A DNA stretch of 64,000 nucleotides from Methylocystis bryophila (GTDB lineage: Bacteria > Pseudomonadota > Alphaproteobacteria > Rhizobiales > Beijerinckiaceae): contig NZ_AP027149.1 in assembly GCF_027925445.1 (NCBI RefSeq), positions 3,608,501 through 3,672,500 on the forward strand, in the 5' to 3' direction. The notes beneath the pieces are model-generated. The model worked only from the letters and a program-made list of their open reading frames with translations, did no database searches and was not told the origin of the DNA. The first letter of the stretch is position 1; each line of letters opens with the position of its first letter. Shown here one piece after another: positions 1-8,146 of this stretch. The position numbers and the translations under genes were made by a program.

Positions 1-233
1 AGCAAATCGTCCATATGCGCAGGCTGGCGGAAATCGATCTCCATCCTGCGGACCACGAAAAATAGGGCGTTGGCCGCGTCGGACAGCGCCAGATCCCGCT
101 GCATGAGCCCAAGATCGCGCAGCATCTCCGTGCGGCCGCGCTCCATGAAGCGGAGATAGGAGGCGTGATAGACGAGTCCGGAAAAATCCGTGTCTTCGTA
201 ATAGACGCGGACCGAAAGCTTATGAGCGCTCAT
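1..233 (-). CDS. ybgC: YbgC-type acyl-CoA thioesterase, partial (3' end off the window)
   Basis: This is the N-terminal part (about 77 residues) of a hotdog-fold thioesterase. It begins MSAHKLSVRVYYEDTDFSG and continues VYHASYLRFMERGRTEMLR, which is the YbgC/4-hydroxybenzoyl-CoA thioesterase signature with the catalytic Asp in YEDTD. YbgC hydrolyses short acyl-CoAs in the cytoplasm and is usually the first gene of the tol-pal operon. The gene reads leftward out of the window, so tolQRAB-pal may follow, but this cannot be seen. The ATG at 233 is the only sensible start before the family motif. Identification rests on the N-terminal motif alone. Confidence 0.87.
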   Translation of the reverse strand, partial: MSAHKLSVRVYYEDTDFSGLVYHASYLRFMERGRTEMLRDLGLMQRDLALSDAANALFFVVRRMEIDFRQPAHMDDL

Positions 234-289
234 AATTCGTCCTGGCGACTCGTTTTCTATTGACGCGTTTGCGCGGTACGGCGGCGAGA

Positions 290-1855
290 TCAGTAAGAGT
301 AGCGAATTCCCGCCGAGAACACGCTTTGCGTGTAGCCAAGCCGCAGGTTCGGGCTCGCGAGCAAGAGCGCAGAAGGGTTGCCCCCGCTGCTATCTTGGAA
401 GGTGTACCCCAAATTGATCGTGGAGTTGCGCCAGAAGTTATAGGAGAGGCCCCCGCCGATGGACCAAATTTGGTTTGTGTAGCCGGAGCTCGCATAAGCC
501 AGCCCTCCGGCGCTGGACGCGGCGAAGCTCTGTCCCGTATAGCTCGAGTAGCTCGACGCCCCATTGTATCGCGTTTGGCCCCAGCCGGCGCGCAGGTTCA
601 GACTCGTGTAGCTGTTCAGCCCGTAGTTCGTCGTAAAATAGACCTGCTGCGTCAAGCCGGCGTTGGCGTTTGCCGTGGGCGAGGCCGGAACGCTTCCCGC
701 CCCGATAGACTGAGCCGCGCCGAGGACCTGGCTGAAACCCACCGTAAGAGTCAGCAACGGCGTCGGGACATAGCTGATGTGCGCGCCAAAGGATGGCGCG
801 GATCGAGTGGGGAAGTAGCCGTAGACGCTCGACTGCGACTGCCAGCCACCGTAGATCTCGCCTGAAAAGAAACCGATCAGTTTGGACCCGAGGCCGACGT
901 TCGCCGAGTAGCCGTTCGCATTGTCGTAGTATACATTGTAGCGCTGGAGGCTATAGGTGGGTTGGACGTAGACGTAAACCTGCGGCGTCGCATAAAAGCT
1001 TCCGCGCATCGACGCGCCATAACTCATGCCGCCAGGAGAGGAGCTGCTGGAGACACTCGTAGGAACCCCGCTCACGAGCTGCGTGATCGAAGGGGTGCTG
1101 TCATAGGAAACGCCCTGCGCAAAGATCGACCCGCTCAAAGAGGTGCGCTCGTTGATCGTCTTCTGGACGCTGAGCTGGCCGCCATACATGTTCGTGTATT
1201 GCTGCTGCGGCGAGAACGTGCCGATCGAGGGGATGTAGGACGGGTTGAAGGCGGATGCGGTCACGCCGGGCGTGCTTAGCCCAAATCCGTTGGTGGCGGA
1301 GCTAGGGCCGAAAAAGCCCTGGGTGCGAATGAAGTTGCCGGTAGCCATGACCGACCAGTCAGCCAGCGGCAGCCAGGTTTCAGACACGCTCGCGTGACCG
1401 GTGACGTTGCTCGGCCCGGCGTCCTGCACCGACGTCCCCGTGCCGTAGCTGTTGCGGGTCTGCCCGCCCAATCCCGGATAGTAGATGGCCGACGCCTGGA
1501 AGGAGATGTTCGTTCTCCACAGGCCGTTGTCCAACCCGCCTTGGAGAGACGGCGAGAGCTGGACGCCCGAAGCGGCCACGCGGTAATTCTTGGTCGCGTA
1601 GACGTTGTCGTTAAAGGTGTAGCCGAGGAAGATGGAGGGATAGAGCAACCAGCCCGCGAGGACGAGACCTTGGTTGGCGCCTGGTTTAGTGCCGCCGTAT
1701 ACTTGAAGTCCCACATCCGCAGGGCCGGCGCCGGGAGCCGACAGACCGCTGGAGGGCGCGCTCGACACGCCCGCATCCTGGGCTTGGGCGTCAGGAACGG
1801 CGAAAGCAGAGAGCGCCAACGCCAGCAAAGAGATTTTGAGCGATTGGGGCTGCAT
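290..1855 (-). CDS. Outer-membrane beta-barrel protein (putative)
   Basis: A 521-residue exported protein. Residues 1-25 form a signal peptide (hydrophobic LLALALSAFAVPDAQA, then QDAG). The rest is rich in Gly, Ser, Tyr, Asn and Gln with alternating hydrophobic stretches such as FLGYTFNDNVY. It ends in SAGIRYSY, a C-terminal aromatic as expected for BAM-assembled barrels. It looks like the large barrels often annotated as putative beta-barrel porin or outer-membrane protein in Rhizobiales. Substrate and role are not recognisable. It is a single gene, convergent with nothing, and divergent from ccmI across a 363-bp gap. Confidence 0.72.
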   Translation of the reverse strand: MQPQSLKISLLALALSAFAVPDAQAQDAGVSSAPSSGLSAPGAGPADVGLQVYGGTKPGANQGLVLAGWLLYPSIFLGYTFNDNVYATKNYRVAASGVQLSPSLQGGLDNGLWRTNISFQASAIYYPGLGGQTRNSYGTGTSVQDAGPSNVTGHASVSETWLPLADWSVMATGNFIRTQGFFGPSSATNGFGLSTPGVTASAFNPSYIPSIGTFSPQQQYTNMYGGQLSVQKTINERTSLSGSIFAQGVSYDSTPSITQLVSGVPTSVSSSSSPGGMSYGASMRGSFYATPQVYVYVQPTYSLQRYNVYYDNANGYSANVGLGSKLIGFFSGEIYGGWQSQSSVYGYFPTRSAPSFGAHISYVPTPLLTLTVGFSQVLGAAQSIGAGSVPASPTANANAGLTQQVYFTTNYGLNSYTSLNLRAGWGQTRYNGASSYSSYTGQSFAASSAGGLAYASSGYTNQIWSIGGGLSYNFWRNSTINLGYTFQDSSGGNPSALLLASPNLRLGYTQSVFSAGIRYSY

Positions 1856-2218
1856 CTACAGTACACCTCTGAGGAATCGCTCCTCGCCGCCAACTTCCTG
1901 ACGAGAAGTCCAGTGTAGACTGCCGACCGCGCCGACGCAATGTTCGTACACAACTTGTGGCCTGGTGTGTCTTTCCTGCCACACCCTCAGAACCCATTGA
2001 CTGCGCGGGGCATTCACGCCTGGATGGAATGCTCTTTTTCGTAGAGCGTCTGCACTACCTCATTGACGGCCCGGTGTAAACCAACGCCCAAGCTGACATT
2101 TCTTCTTCTAGGGTTATCAAGGACTAAACAGCATGCGTCGCCCCATGCCCCCCCCCCAAGGCGGCGATACGGCGAGTTCCGCTTCCCATGAGCGGCCCAA
2201 GGCACTAAGAAGCCACGC
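1856..2218. other. Intergenic region between the divergent barrel gene and ccmI
   Basis: No gene is supported in these 363 bases. The stretch must hold promoters for both flanking genes. It contains a short palindrome CACAACTTGTG at 1949-1959 and a run of nine or ten C at about 2148-2157. No confident -35/-10 pair or terminator was recognised. Confidence 0.5.
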
Positions 2219-3328
2219 ATGATATGGGTTGTCTTCGCGTTTCTTGCCGGCGTCGCCTGTCTTGCGCTCCTGACGCCGCTCGCCTTCGAGAGCGCGGAAC
2301 CCGATCCCGGCGAAAGCGATCGGGTGTTTTATGCTCGGCAAATCGCCGAGATCGAGCGCGAACGCGCCGAGGGCCGGCTTCGCGCCGACGACGCCGAGGC
2401 GGCTCGGCTCGAGGCGGCTCGCCGCCTATTGCGTAGCGACGAAGGTTCAGGAGCGCCGGCGCCGGGCGGCTCAAAGCGGCTTCGGCCCGCGGCGGCGATC
2501 GGCCTCGCCACGCTCATCCCGCTCCTCGCCCTCGCGCTTTATCTGAAGGTCGGCGCGGTCGGGCTTCCCGATGCCCCGCTCGAGGCGCGTCGGGAGCTGG
2601 CCGCGGCGGCCTCGCCCGACCTCGCCAAGGCGGTCGCGCGCATCGAGGCGCATCTCGCGGAGCACCCGAACGACGGACGCGGCTTCGAGGTCGTCGCGCC
2701 CTATTATCTGCGCGCCGGTCGCTATGACGAAGCGATCCACGCCCGCGAAGAGGCGCTGCGCCTGCTCGTCGAGACGCCCGAACGCCATGACGACCTCGGA
2801 GAGGCCCTTGTCGTCGCCGCGCAAGGCCGGGTCACCGACGAGGCGCAAAGTCACTTTGAGGCGGCCGCGCGCATCGCGCCAGGCGACCCCATGTCCGGCT
2901 ATTATCTGGGTCTCGCCGCCGCACAACAGGGACACGCCGATAAGGCGAGAGAAATCTGGGAGCGTCTCATCGCCTCGGCGACCCCCGACGCGCCCTATCG
3001 CGAGATCATCAGCGGTCAGTTGCAGGCGCTCAGCCGCGAGGCGCCCGCGGGCGCCGCTGCCGAGGCCGTGGCGGCGCTGCCAGACAATGAGCGCATGGCG
3101 ACCATTCGCGGCATGGTCGATCGATTGGCGGGACGTCTCGCCCAACAGGGCGACGACGTCGAAGGCTGGCTCAAGCTTCTGCGCGCTTACACGGTGCTAG
3201 GCGAGCATGAGAAAGCGACGGCCACTCTCGCCGACGCGCGCATCGCGCTCGCCGCGAAGCCCGCCGAGGCGGCCCGCGTCGATGGCCTGGCGCGCGAACT
3301 CGGCGTATCGGAGAAGACTGCGCGATGA
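2219..3328 (+). CDS. ccmI: Cytochrome c maturation protein CcmI
   Basis: A 369-residue membrane protein with TPR-like repeats. The N-terminus MIWVVFAFLAGVACLALL is the first transmembrane segment, followed by the cytoplasmic acidic/arginine-rich linker containing FYARQIAEIERERAEGRL, typical of CcmI. A second membrane segment lies near residues 90-112 (IGLATLIPLLALALYLKVGA), then a periplasmic helical TPR-like part. CcmI binds apocytochrome c and delivers it to the CcmF/H haem lyase. It starts the ccmIEF run, overlapping ccmE by four bases (ATGA), so the two are translationally coupled. Confidence 0.92.
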   Translation: MIWVVFAFLAGVACLALLTPLAFESAEPDPGESDRVFYARQIAEIERERAEGRLRADDAEAARLEAARRLLRSDEGSGAPAPGGSKRLRPAAAIGLATLIPLLALALYLKVGAVGLPDAPLEARRELAAAASPDLAKAVARIEAHLAEHPNDGRGFEVVAPYYLRAGRYDEAIHAREEALRLLVETPERHDDLGEALVVAAQGRVTDEAQSHFEAAARIAPGDPMSGYYLGLAAAQQGHADKAREIWERLIASATPDAPYREIISGQLQALSREAPAGAAAEAVAALPDNERMATIRGMVDRLAGRLAQQGDDVEGWLKLLRAYTVLGEHEKATATLADARIALAAKPAEAARVDGLARELGVSEKTAR

Positions 3329-3762
3329 CCCGCAAGAGCAAAAGACTCGTCTTAATCGTCAGCGCGCTCGCGGCGCTGGGCCTCGCGCTCGCGCTGGCGC
3401 TCTTCGCCCTGCGCGAGAACATCGTGTTTTTCCGCACGCCGACCGAGCTCGTCGAAAAGAAGCTGCCGGCCGGGACACGGCTGCGCATCGGCGGGCTCGT
3501 CAAGCCCGGCTCCTTCGTCAAGGGCGCGGGGGGCGAGGCGCGCTTCACGGTCACCGATAACGCCCATGACGTGTCGGTCTCCTATGTCGGCCTGCTGCCG
3601 GATCTTTTTCGTGAAGGACAAGGCGTCGTCGCCGAAGGCGTCGTCACGCCGGAGGGCTTTCGAGCAGACAATGTGCTCGCCAAGCACGACGAGCGCTACA
3701 TGCCCCGCGAGGTGGCCGACGCCTTGAAAAAGCAGGGCGTGTGGCAGGGAGAAAAAAAGTGA
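3325..3762 (+). CDS. ccmE: Haem chaperone CcmE
   Basis: A 145-residue periplasmic haem chaperone anchored by one N-terminal transmembrane helix (about residues 8-29). It carries the OB-fold core and the conserved haem-attachment motif LAKHDERYMP: His121 is the covalent haem ligand and Tyr125 the axial ligand by family knowledge. CcmE takes haem from CcmC and hands it to CcmF. It overlaps ccmI by four bases and lies 7 bases before ccmF, so the three genes form one operon. Confidence 0.95.
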   Translation: MTRKSKRLVLIVSALAALGLALALALFALRENIVFFRTPTELVEKKLPAGTRLRIGGLVKPGSFVKGAGGEARFTVTDNAHDVSVSYVGLLPDLFREGQGVVAEGVVTPEGFRADNVLAKHDERYMPREVADALKKQGVWQGEKK

Positions 3763-3769
3763 GCGCAGA

Positions 3770-5743
3770 ATGATCGTCGAGACGGGTCACTTCGCGCTCA
3801 TCCTCGCCCTCGCGATCGCTCTGGCGCAAGCGATTGTCCCTTTTGTCGGCGCAAGGCGCGGCGAGTCGGCGCTGATGCGCGTCGCGCGTCCGGCGGCGAT
3901 CGTGCAATTCCTGCTGATCGCGCTTTCCTACGGCGCGCTCACCTATGCGCATGTCGTCTCGGACTTCTCGCTCGCCAATGTGATCGAGAACTCGCATTCG
4001 GCGAAGCCGCTGATCTATAAGATTTCCGGCGTCTGGGGCAATCACGAGGGCTCCATGCTGCTGTGGGTCCTTGTGCTGTCGCTCTGCGGCGCGCTGATCG
4101 CGCTGTTCACGCCCGCAATGCCCCTAAGGCTGCGCGCCGACACGCTGGCCGTTCAGGGTCTCCTCGGCGCGGCCTTTCTGCTGTTTATCCTATTGACCTC
4201 TAACCCTTTTGAGCGCGTTTTACCGGCGCCCTGGGAGGGACGCGACCTCAATCCGATCCTGCAGGACCCCGGCCTCGCGATCCATCCGCCGCTGCTTTAT
4301 CTCGGCTATGTCGGCTTCTCGATCGTCTTCTCCTTCGCCGCCGCAGCCATGATCGGCGGTCGAATTGACGCGGCCTGGGCGCGCTTCGCGAGACCCTGGA
4401 CGCTCTTCGCCTGGATCAGCCTGACGCTCGGCATCGCGATGGGCTCCTACTGGGCCTATTACACGCTGGGCTGGGGCGGCTTCTGGTTCTGGGACCCGGT
4501 CGAGAACGCCTCGCTCATGCCCTGGCTAGCCGGGACCGCGCTGCTCCATAGCGCCGCCGTCATGGAAAAGCGCGAGGGGCTGAAGATCTGGACGATGTTC
4601 CTGGCGATCCTGGCCTTCTCGCTCTCGCTGCTCGGCACCTTCCTCGTGCGCTCCGGCGTGCTGACCTCGGTGCACGCCTTCGCCAGCGACCCCGAGCGCG
4701 GCGTGTTCATTCTTGCGATCCTCGTGCTTTTCATCGGCGGCGCCTTCGCGCTCTTCGCGTTACGCGCCGGCGCCCTGCCGCAAGGCGGGCTGTTTTCGCC
4801 GATCTCGCGCGAAGGCGCGCTGGTGCTGAACAATCTGCTGCTGACCGTCTGCTGCGCGACGGTCGTCGTCGGCACGCTCTATCCCCTGGCTCTCGAAGCG
4901 CTTGCCGGCGACAAGATTTCGGTCGGCGCCCCGTTCTTCAACACGGTGCTGATCCCCATCGCGCTACCGCTCGCGCTGCTCATGCCCATCGGCCAGATGC
5001 TCTCCTGGAAGCGCGGCGATCTGCCGGGCGCCTTGCAGCGGCTGCGGCTGGCCTTTTTCCTCGGCGTGCTCGCCTTCGGATTTTTCGGGGCCTCCCATGG
5101 CGCGCCCTATCTCTCGGCCATCGCGGCGGCGATCGCGATCTATGTCATCGTCGGGGCGCTGATCGAGCTCACGCAGCGCGCATTCGCAAATGCAAGGACC
5201 CCTCGCGCCGCTCTCTCGCGCTTCCTCGGCCTGCCGCTCTCGGCTTTCGGAACCGCCTTTGCGCATGCCGGGCTCGGGCTGACTTTGCTTGGCCTCGCTG
5301 CGACGGGTTGGGGCGTGGAGAACATCACGACGATGCGGCGCGGCGATTCCGTGGCGCTCGGCCCTTACAAAGTCGGCCTGGAGGCGCTCGCGGAGCGGCG
5401 CGGACCGAATTATTTCGAGAGCTTCGCGGTCATGCAGATCGAGCGCAACGGCCAGCCCGTTGCGCGGATCGAGCCCGGCAAGCGCTCCTATCCCACGCGC
5501 AAGATGACACGCGCCGAAGCCGGCATCGCGACCCTCGGCTTTGGCCAAGTTTACGCGGCGCTGGGGGAATTTCATGAGGACAGCGGCGTCGACGTCAGGC
5601 TCTACTACAAGCCGCTCGTCACGCTGATCTGGATCGGCGCCCTCGTCATGGCCTTGGGCGGAGGTCTTTCCCTGGCGGACCGAAGGCTGCGCGTCGGCGC
5701 CCCGCGTCGGGCGCCGGCAAGCGTGCCGCAACCGGCCGAGTGA
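3770..5743 (+). CDS. ccmF: Haem lyase subunit CcmF
   Basis: A 657-residue polytopic membrane protein, full length for CcmF. The tryptophan-rich WWD haem-handling domain is clear (GGFWFWDPVENASLMPWL, about residues 236-253), with conserved periplasmic histidines nearby. CcmF reduces and attaches haem to apocytochrome c with CcmH and CcmI. It is the last gene of the run. Many alphaproteobacteria have ccmH directly behind ccmF, but here a REP-like repeat and a convergent gene follow, so ccmH must be elsewhere or replaced. Confidence 0.96.
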   Translation: MIVETGHFALILALAIALAQAIVPFVGARRGESALMRVARPAAIVQFLLIALSYGALTYAHVVSDFSLANVIENSHSAKPLIYKISGVWGNHEGSMLLWVLVLSLCGALIALFTPAMPLRLRADTLAVQGLLGAAFLLFILLTSNPFERVLPAPWEGRDLNPILQDPGLAIHPPLLYLGYVGFSIVFSFAAAAMIGGRIDAAWARFARPWTLFAWISLTLGIAMGSYWAYYTLGWGGFWFWDPVENASLMPWLAGTALLHSAAVMEKREGLKIWTMFLAILAFSLSLLGTFLVRSGVLTSVHAFASDPERGVFILAILVLFIGGAFALFALRAGALPQGGLFSPISREGALVLNNLLLTVCCATVVVGTLYPLALEALAGDKISVGAPFFNTVLIPIALPLALLMPIGQMLSWKRGDLPGALQRLRLAFFLGVLAFGFFGASHGAPYLSAIAAAIAIYVIVGALIELTQRAFANARTPRAALSRFLGLPLSAFGTAFAHAGLGLTLLGLAATGWGVENITTMRRGDSVALGPYKVGLEALAERRGPNYFESFAVMQIERNGQPVARIEPGKRSYPTRKMTRAEAGIATLGFGQVYAALGEFHEDSGVDVRLYYKPLVTLIWIGALVMALGGGLSLADRRLRVGAPRRAPASVPQPAE

Positions 5744-5749
5744 AAAGCC

Positions 5750-5803
5750 CTAAAGCGCGACGCGAAAAAGTGGAAACCGGCATTTCGCGCTCAGCGTGAT
5801 CTA
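5750..5803 (+). repeat. REP-like palindromic repeat, short copy (module 1)
   Basis: The segment begins TAAAGCGCGACGCGAAAAAG, continues TGGAAACCGGCATTTCGCGC and ends near GTGATCTA. The same unit occurs at 38151-38204 (reverse) and 46485-46540 (forward). Here it lies between the convergent ends of ccmF and the VOC gene, where its hairpin could end transcription from both sides. The terminator role is inferred. Confidence 0.75.
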
Positions 5804-5808
5804 ACCGT

Positions 5809-6291
5809 TCAAGCGCCGCGATAGGCCGCCTCGAGCGCGGCTACGTCAAGCCTGCTCATTTGCAACATCGCTTCCATAGCGCGCCGGGCGCCGGCCTTGT
5901 CCGGGCCACAGATCAGCTTGGGAAACGCCGCCGGAACGATCTGCCATGACAAGCCATAGCGATCCTTGAGCCAACCGCAGCGGCTGTAGCTCCCGCCTTC
6001 GCCGAGCCGTTCCCAGAGGCGATCCGCCTCTTCCTGGTCGGCGCAATCGACGGACAGGGAGATCGCCTCGGTGAACTTGAAGACTGGCCCGCCGTTCAGG
6101 GCGAGATATTGCACGCCGCCGAGCTCGAAGCTCACCATCAGCACGGAGCCGGGCTTTCCCGGCCCCGCTTCGCCATAGTGCGCAATTTCGAGAATGCGTG
6201 AGTTGGGAATGAGAGACACATAGAAATTGACGGCTTCCTCAGCCTCGGTATCGAAACAGAGACAGGGGCGGACTTTTTGCGTCGGGGTCAT
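5809..6291 (-). CDS. VOC family protein (PhnB-like)
   Basis: A 160-residue protein starting MTPTQKVRPCLCFDTEAEEA, typical of the PhnB-like branch of the vicinal-oxygen-chelate superfamily. The family features are the NFYVSLIPNS segment, the SFELGGVQYLALNGGP strand pair and a SRCGWLKDRYGLSWQIVP C-terminal strand. Members are small cytosolic proteins, some metal-binding, mostly of unknown substrate. It is the last gene of a seven-gene leftward operon headed by arsR, 19 bases after the SRPBCC gene. A role shared with the SRPBCC proteins is inferred from position only. Confidence 0.88.
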   Translation of the reverse strand: MTPTQKVRPCLCFDTEAEEAVNFYVSLIPNSRILEIAHYGEAGPGKPGSVLMVSFELGGVQYLALNGGPVFKFTEAISLSVDCADQEEADRLWERLGEGGSYSRCGWLKDRYGLSWQIVPAAFPKLICGPDKAGARRAMEAMLQMSRLDVAALEAAYRGA

Positions 6292-6310
6292 TGGCGTGTT
6301 TCCTTTTTGA

Positions 6311-6835
6311 TCAGGCTTCGGCCCTGGCCTTCAAATCGGCGAGACCTCTCTCGAACGCGCCCCCGACCATTTTCTCAGTGTTGACGAAAACACTGAACAG
6401 CTTTCCCATGAAGGACTGCTTGCCGCTCATCGCCCAGGTGACGTCCGATCCGTTCTCGCTCGACGCGATCGAGAACTCCACGCGGTTTTGGCACTTCATG
6501 GGGCGATCCATGCGCAGCGCCAAGACCACTTTGGACGGACACTCCGACAAGACAATCTCCGCGCGACCCGCGCCAACTCGGCTGTCGCCCTCGAAATCAT
6601 TGGCGGCTCCGACGCCGTTCGGAGGACCGCTATACGCGAGCTTGATCTTCGGATCGGCCTTCACGAAAGGGTTCCATTCATTCATGGCCCGCAAATCGTC
6701 GATCAGCGGAAAGATTCTCTCTGGCGGCGCCGACACGTGAATCGAACGCGAGAATTGGCATGCGTTCGGTTTCACCGATGCGTAGAGCAAGAGCGCGCCG
6801 AGTACGCCGGCGAGAAGAGCGAAAAAAATGAGCAT
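6311..6835 (-). CDS. Membrane-anchored SRPBCC-fold protein
   Basis: A 174-residue protein. Residues 1-20 (LIFFALLAGVLGALLLYASV) form a membrane anchor or signal sequence; the rest is an SRPBCC (START/polyketide-cyclase-like) domain with the usual start SRSIHVSAPPERIFPLIDDL and the MNEWNPF helix. The fold holds hydrophobic ligands in a cavity. Unlike the other SRPBCC genes of this operon it is probably outside the cytoplasm or tethered to the membrane. It lies between the second SRPBCC gene (14-base gap) and the VOC gene. Ligand unknown. Confidence 0.82.
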   Translation of the reverse strand: MLIFFALLAGVLGALLLYASVKPNACQFSRSIHVSAPPERIFPLIDDLRAMNEWNPFVKADPKIKLAYSGPPNGVGAANDFEGDSRVGAGRAEIVLSECPSKVVLALRMDRPMKCQNRVEFSIASSENGSDVTWAMSGKQSFMGKLFSVFVNTEKMVGGAFERGLADLKARAEA

Positions 6836-6849
6836 CAGAACTCTCCTTT

Positions 6850-7254
6850 TTATGATCTTTCGGCATCGCGAGCGAAGTTGTCGAGGATTGCCTGCCAGCC
6901 GTCGCGCTGTTGCTCGATCGGATGCGCCGTCTCCGCGTCGAAGGTCACGCGCATGTTTACGCGCTCCGGCGTCTCGGTGAATTCAACCTCAGCCTTTCGA
7001 TCGCCGAAGGCGTATTCGATGAGCCTTGGCGCGACGATCTTGGTGTAGGTCCCGGCAAAGTCGAAACCCATGCTGCCGTCCTTGGCTTCCATGCGCGAGG
7101 AGAAACGGCCCCCCTCGCGCAAGTCGACCGTTGCAGCGGTCGTATGCCAATCGTCGGACGCCGCGTTCCATTGCGTGATGGCTTCCGGGCTGCTGTAGGC
7201 GCGCCAAACGTCGTCAATTGAAGCCGCGACCGTGCTTTCAACCGTGATCCACAT
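6850..7254 (-). CDS. SRPBCC domain protein (AHSA1/START-like)
   Basis: A 134-residue single-domain SRPBCC protein, starting MWITVESTVAASIDDVWRAY and containing the YSSPEAITQWNAASDDWH helix-loop that opens the ligand cavity in AHSA1-like proteins. Activator-of-Hsp90-ATPase-like and polyketide-cyclase-like names are both used for this group, which binds small hydrophobic molecules. It is cytosolic, with no signal peptide. It sits 15 bases downstream of the YCII gene in the arsR-led operon. Specific ligand not known. Confidence 0.85.
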   Translation of the reverse strand: MWITVESTVAASIDDVWRAYSSPEAITQWNAASDDWHTTAATVDLREGGRFSSRMEAKDGSMGFDFAGTYTKIVAPRLIEYAFGDRKAEVEFTETPERVNMRVTFDAETAHPIEQQRDGWQAILDNFARDAERS

Positions 7255-7269
7255 GGCGCGCCCTTTCCG

Positions 7270-7635
7270 TTACTCGCCCGGTATCGGCAGCACGGGCATC
7301 ACCTCGACGGATTCGCCGGGGAAGAAGGCGAAGTGCGGATGATTTTCGAAGAGCTTTGCAGCGGCCTCGTGCGACTCAGCGCTGACGACAGTGAATCCGC
7401 TCAACGCGTTGCTGATGTCTTCAATCCCGCTCTCGGAGATTTTCTTCGTCTTTCCTAGCGGCCCGCCCATCGTGACAATGGCCTGCTGATGTTTCTCGAC
7501 CCAGGCGCGCCACGCCGCGATGCCCTCCTGCGCCTTTTTTTGCCGTTCCGATTCAGAGAGAGCGTTCCAAGCCGCCATTTTCGGGCTGGTCTTGCTGCCG
7601 AGGAAAATGGCGAGGAACGTGTTCTGCGTGGTCAT
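7270..7635 (-). CDS. YCII-related (DGPF-type) protein
   Basis: A 121-residue YCII-like protein. The opening FLAIFLGSKTSPKMAAWNAL, the central VTMGGPLGKTK and the ending HFAFFPGESVEVMPVLPIPG match the family (ferredoxin-like fold with a conserved catalytic-looking His/Asp pair). YCII domains are frequent next to SRPBCC, DoxX and VOC genes under ArsR-type regulators, but no general reaction is established. Here it lies in the middle of such an operon, with a 65-base gap to the upstream SRPBCC gene. Confidence 0.85.
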   Translation of the reverse strand: MTTQNTFLAIFLGSKTSPKMAAWNALSESERQKKAQEGIAAWRAWVEKHQQAIVTMGGPLGKTKKISESGIEDISNALSGFTVVSAESHEAAAKLFENHPHFAFFPGESVEVMPVLPIPGE

Positions 7636-7700
7636 GATCTATCCTTTCGTTGCGCTATGCGCTTTGCGGGGAACTGCGGGAGGCCGTGCGGGAGGGCGCT

Positions 7701-8144
7701 TTATTGATTGATTTCCGGCTCGACGAGCCTCGCCAGATTTTGCAGCGATTCCTGCCAGCCGAGATAGCAGGCTTCCGGCGGTATGGCGTCTGGAATGCCT
7801 TCCTGCACAATATTGAGCTCGACGCCGACGGACACTTTCCGCAGCGTCACCGTCACCTGAATTAGACCCGGCAGATTAGGATCGTCGAACTTATCCGTGT
7901 ACCGAATGCGCTCGTTGGGCACGAGCTCGATATACTCGCCACTGAACGAGTGGCCGGCGCCAGTGGTAAAATTCCGAAATGACATCCTGAAGGCGCCGCC
8001 GACCTCCGGGCTCAGATGATGTACAGTGTTTGTGAAGCCGTTCGGAGGCAACCATTTGGCCAAGGCGTCCGCCTCTAGGAACGCGCGATAAGCCTTTTCA
8101 GGGCTTGTCGCCAGGACGCGATGCAGGCGAACCGTATTCGGCAT
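7701..8144 (-). CDS. SRPBCC domain protein (AHSA1/START-like)
   Basis: A 147-residue SRPBCC protein, MPNTVRLHRVLATSPEKAYR at the start, then FLEADALAKWLPPNGFTNTV, the typical W-L-P-P motif of AHSA1-like proteins co-transcribed with ArsR regulators. The last strand and long C-terminal helix are present (GWQESLQNLARLVEPEI). It begins two bases after the stop of the tandem SRPBCC gene upstream, indicating co-translation. Cytosolic, ligand unknown. Confidence 0.88.
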   Translation of the reverse strand: MPNTVRLHRVLATSPEKAYRAFLEADALAKWLPPNGFTNTVHHLSPEVGGAFRMSFRNFTTGAGHSFSGEYIELVPNERIRYTDKFDDPNLPGLIQVTVTLRKVSVGVELNIVQEGIPDAIPPEACYLGWQESLQNLARLVEPEINQ

Positions 8145-8146
8145 CT

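Noticed and set aside
2148..2157. Run of C residues as a phase-variation tract
   Set aside because: It lies about 60 bases before ccmI, not in a coding region or clear promoter spacer; a single homopolymer is weak evidence.
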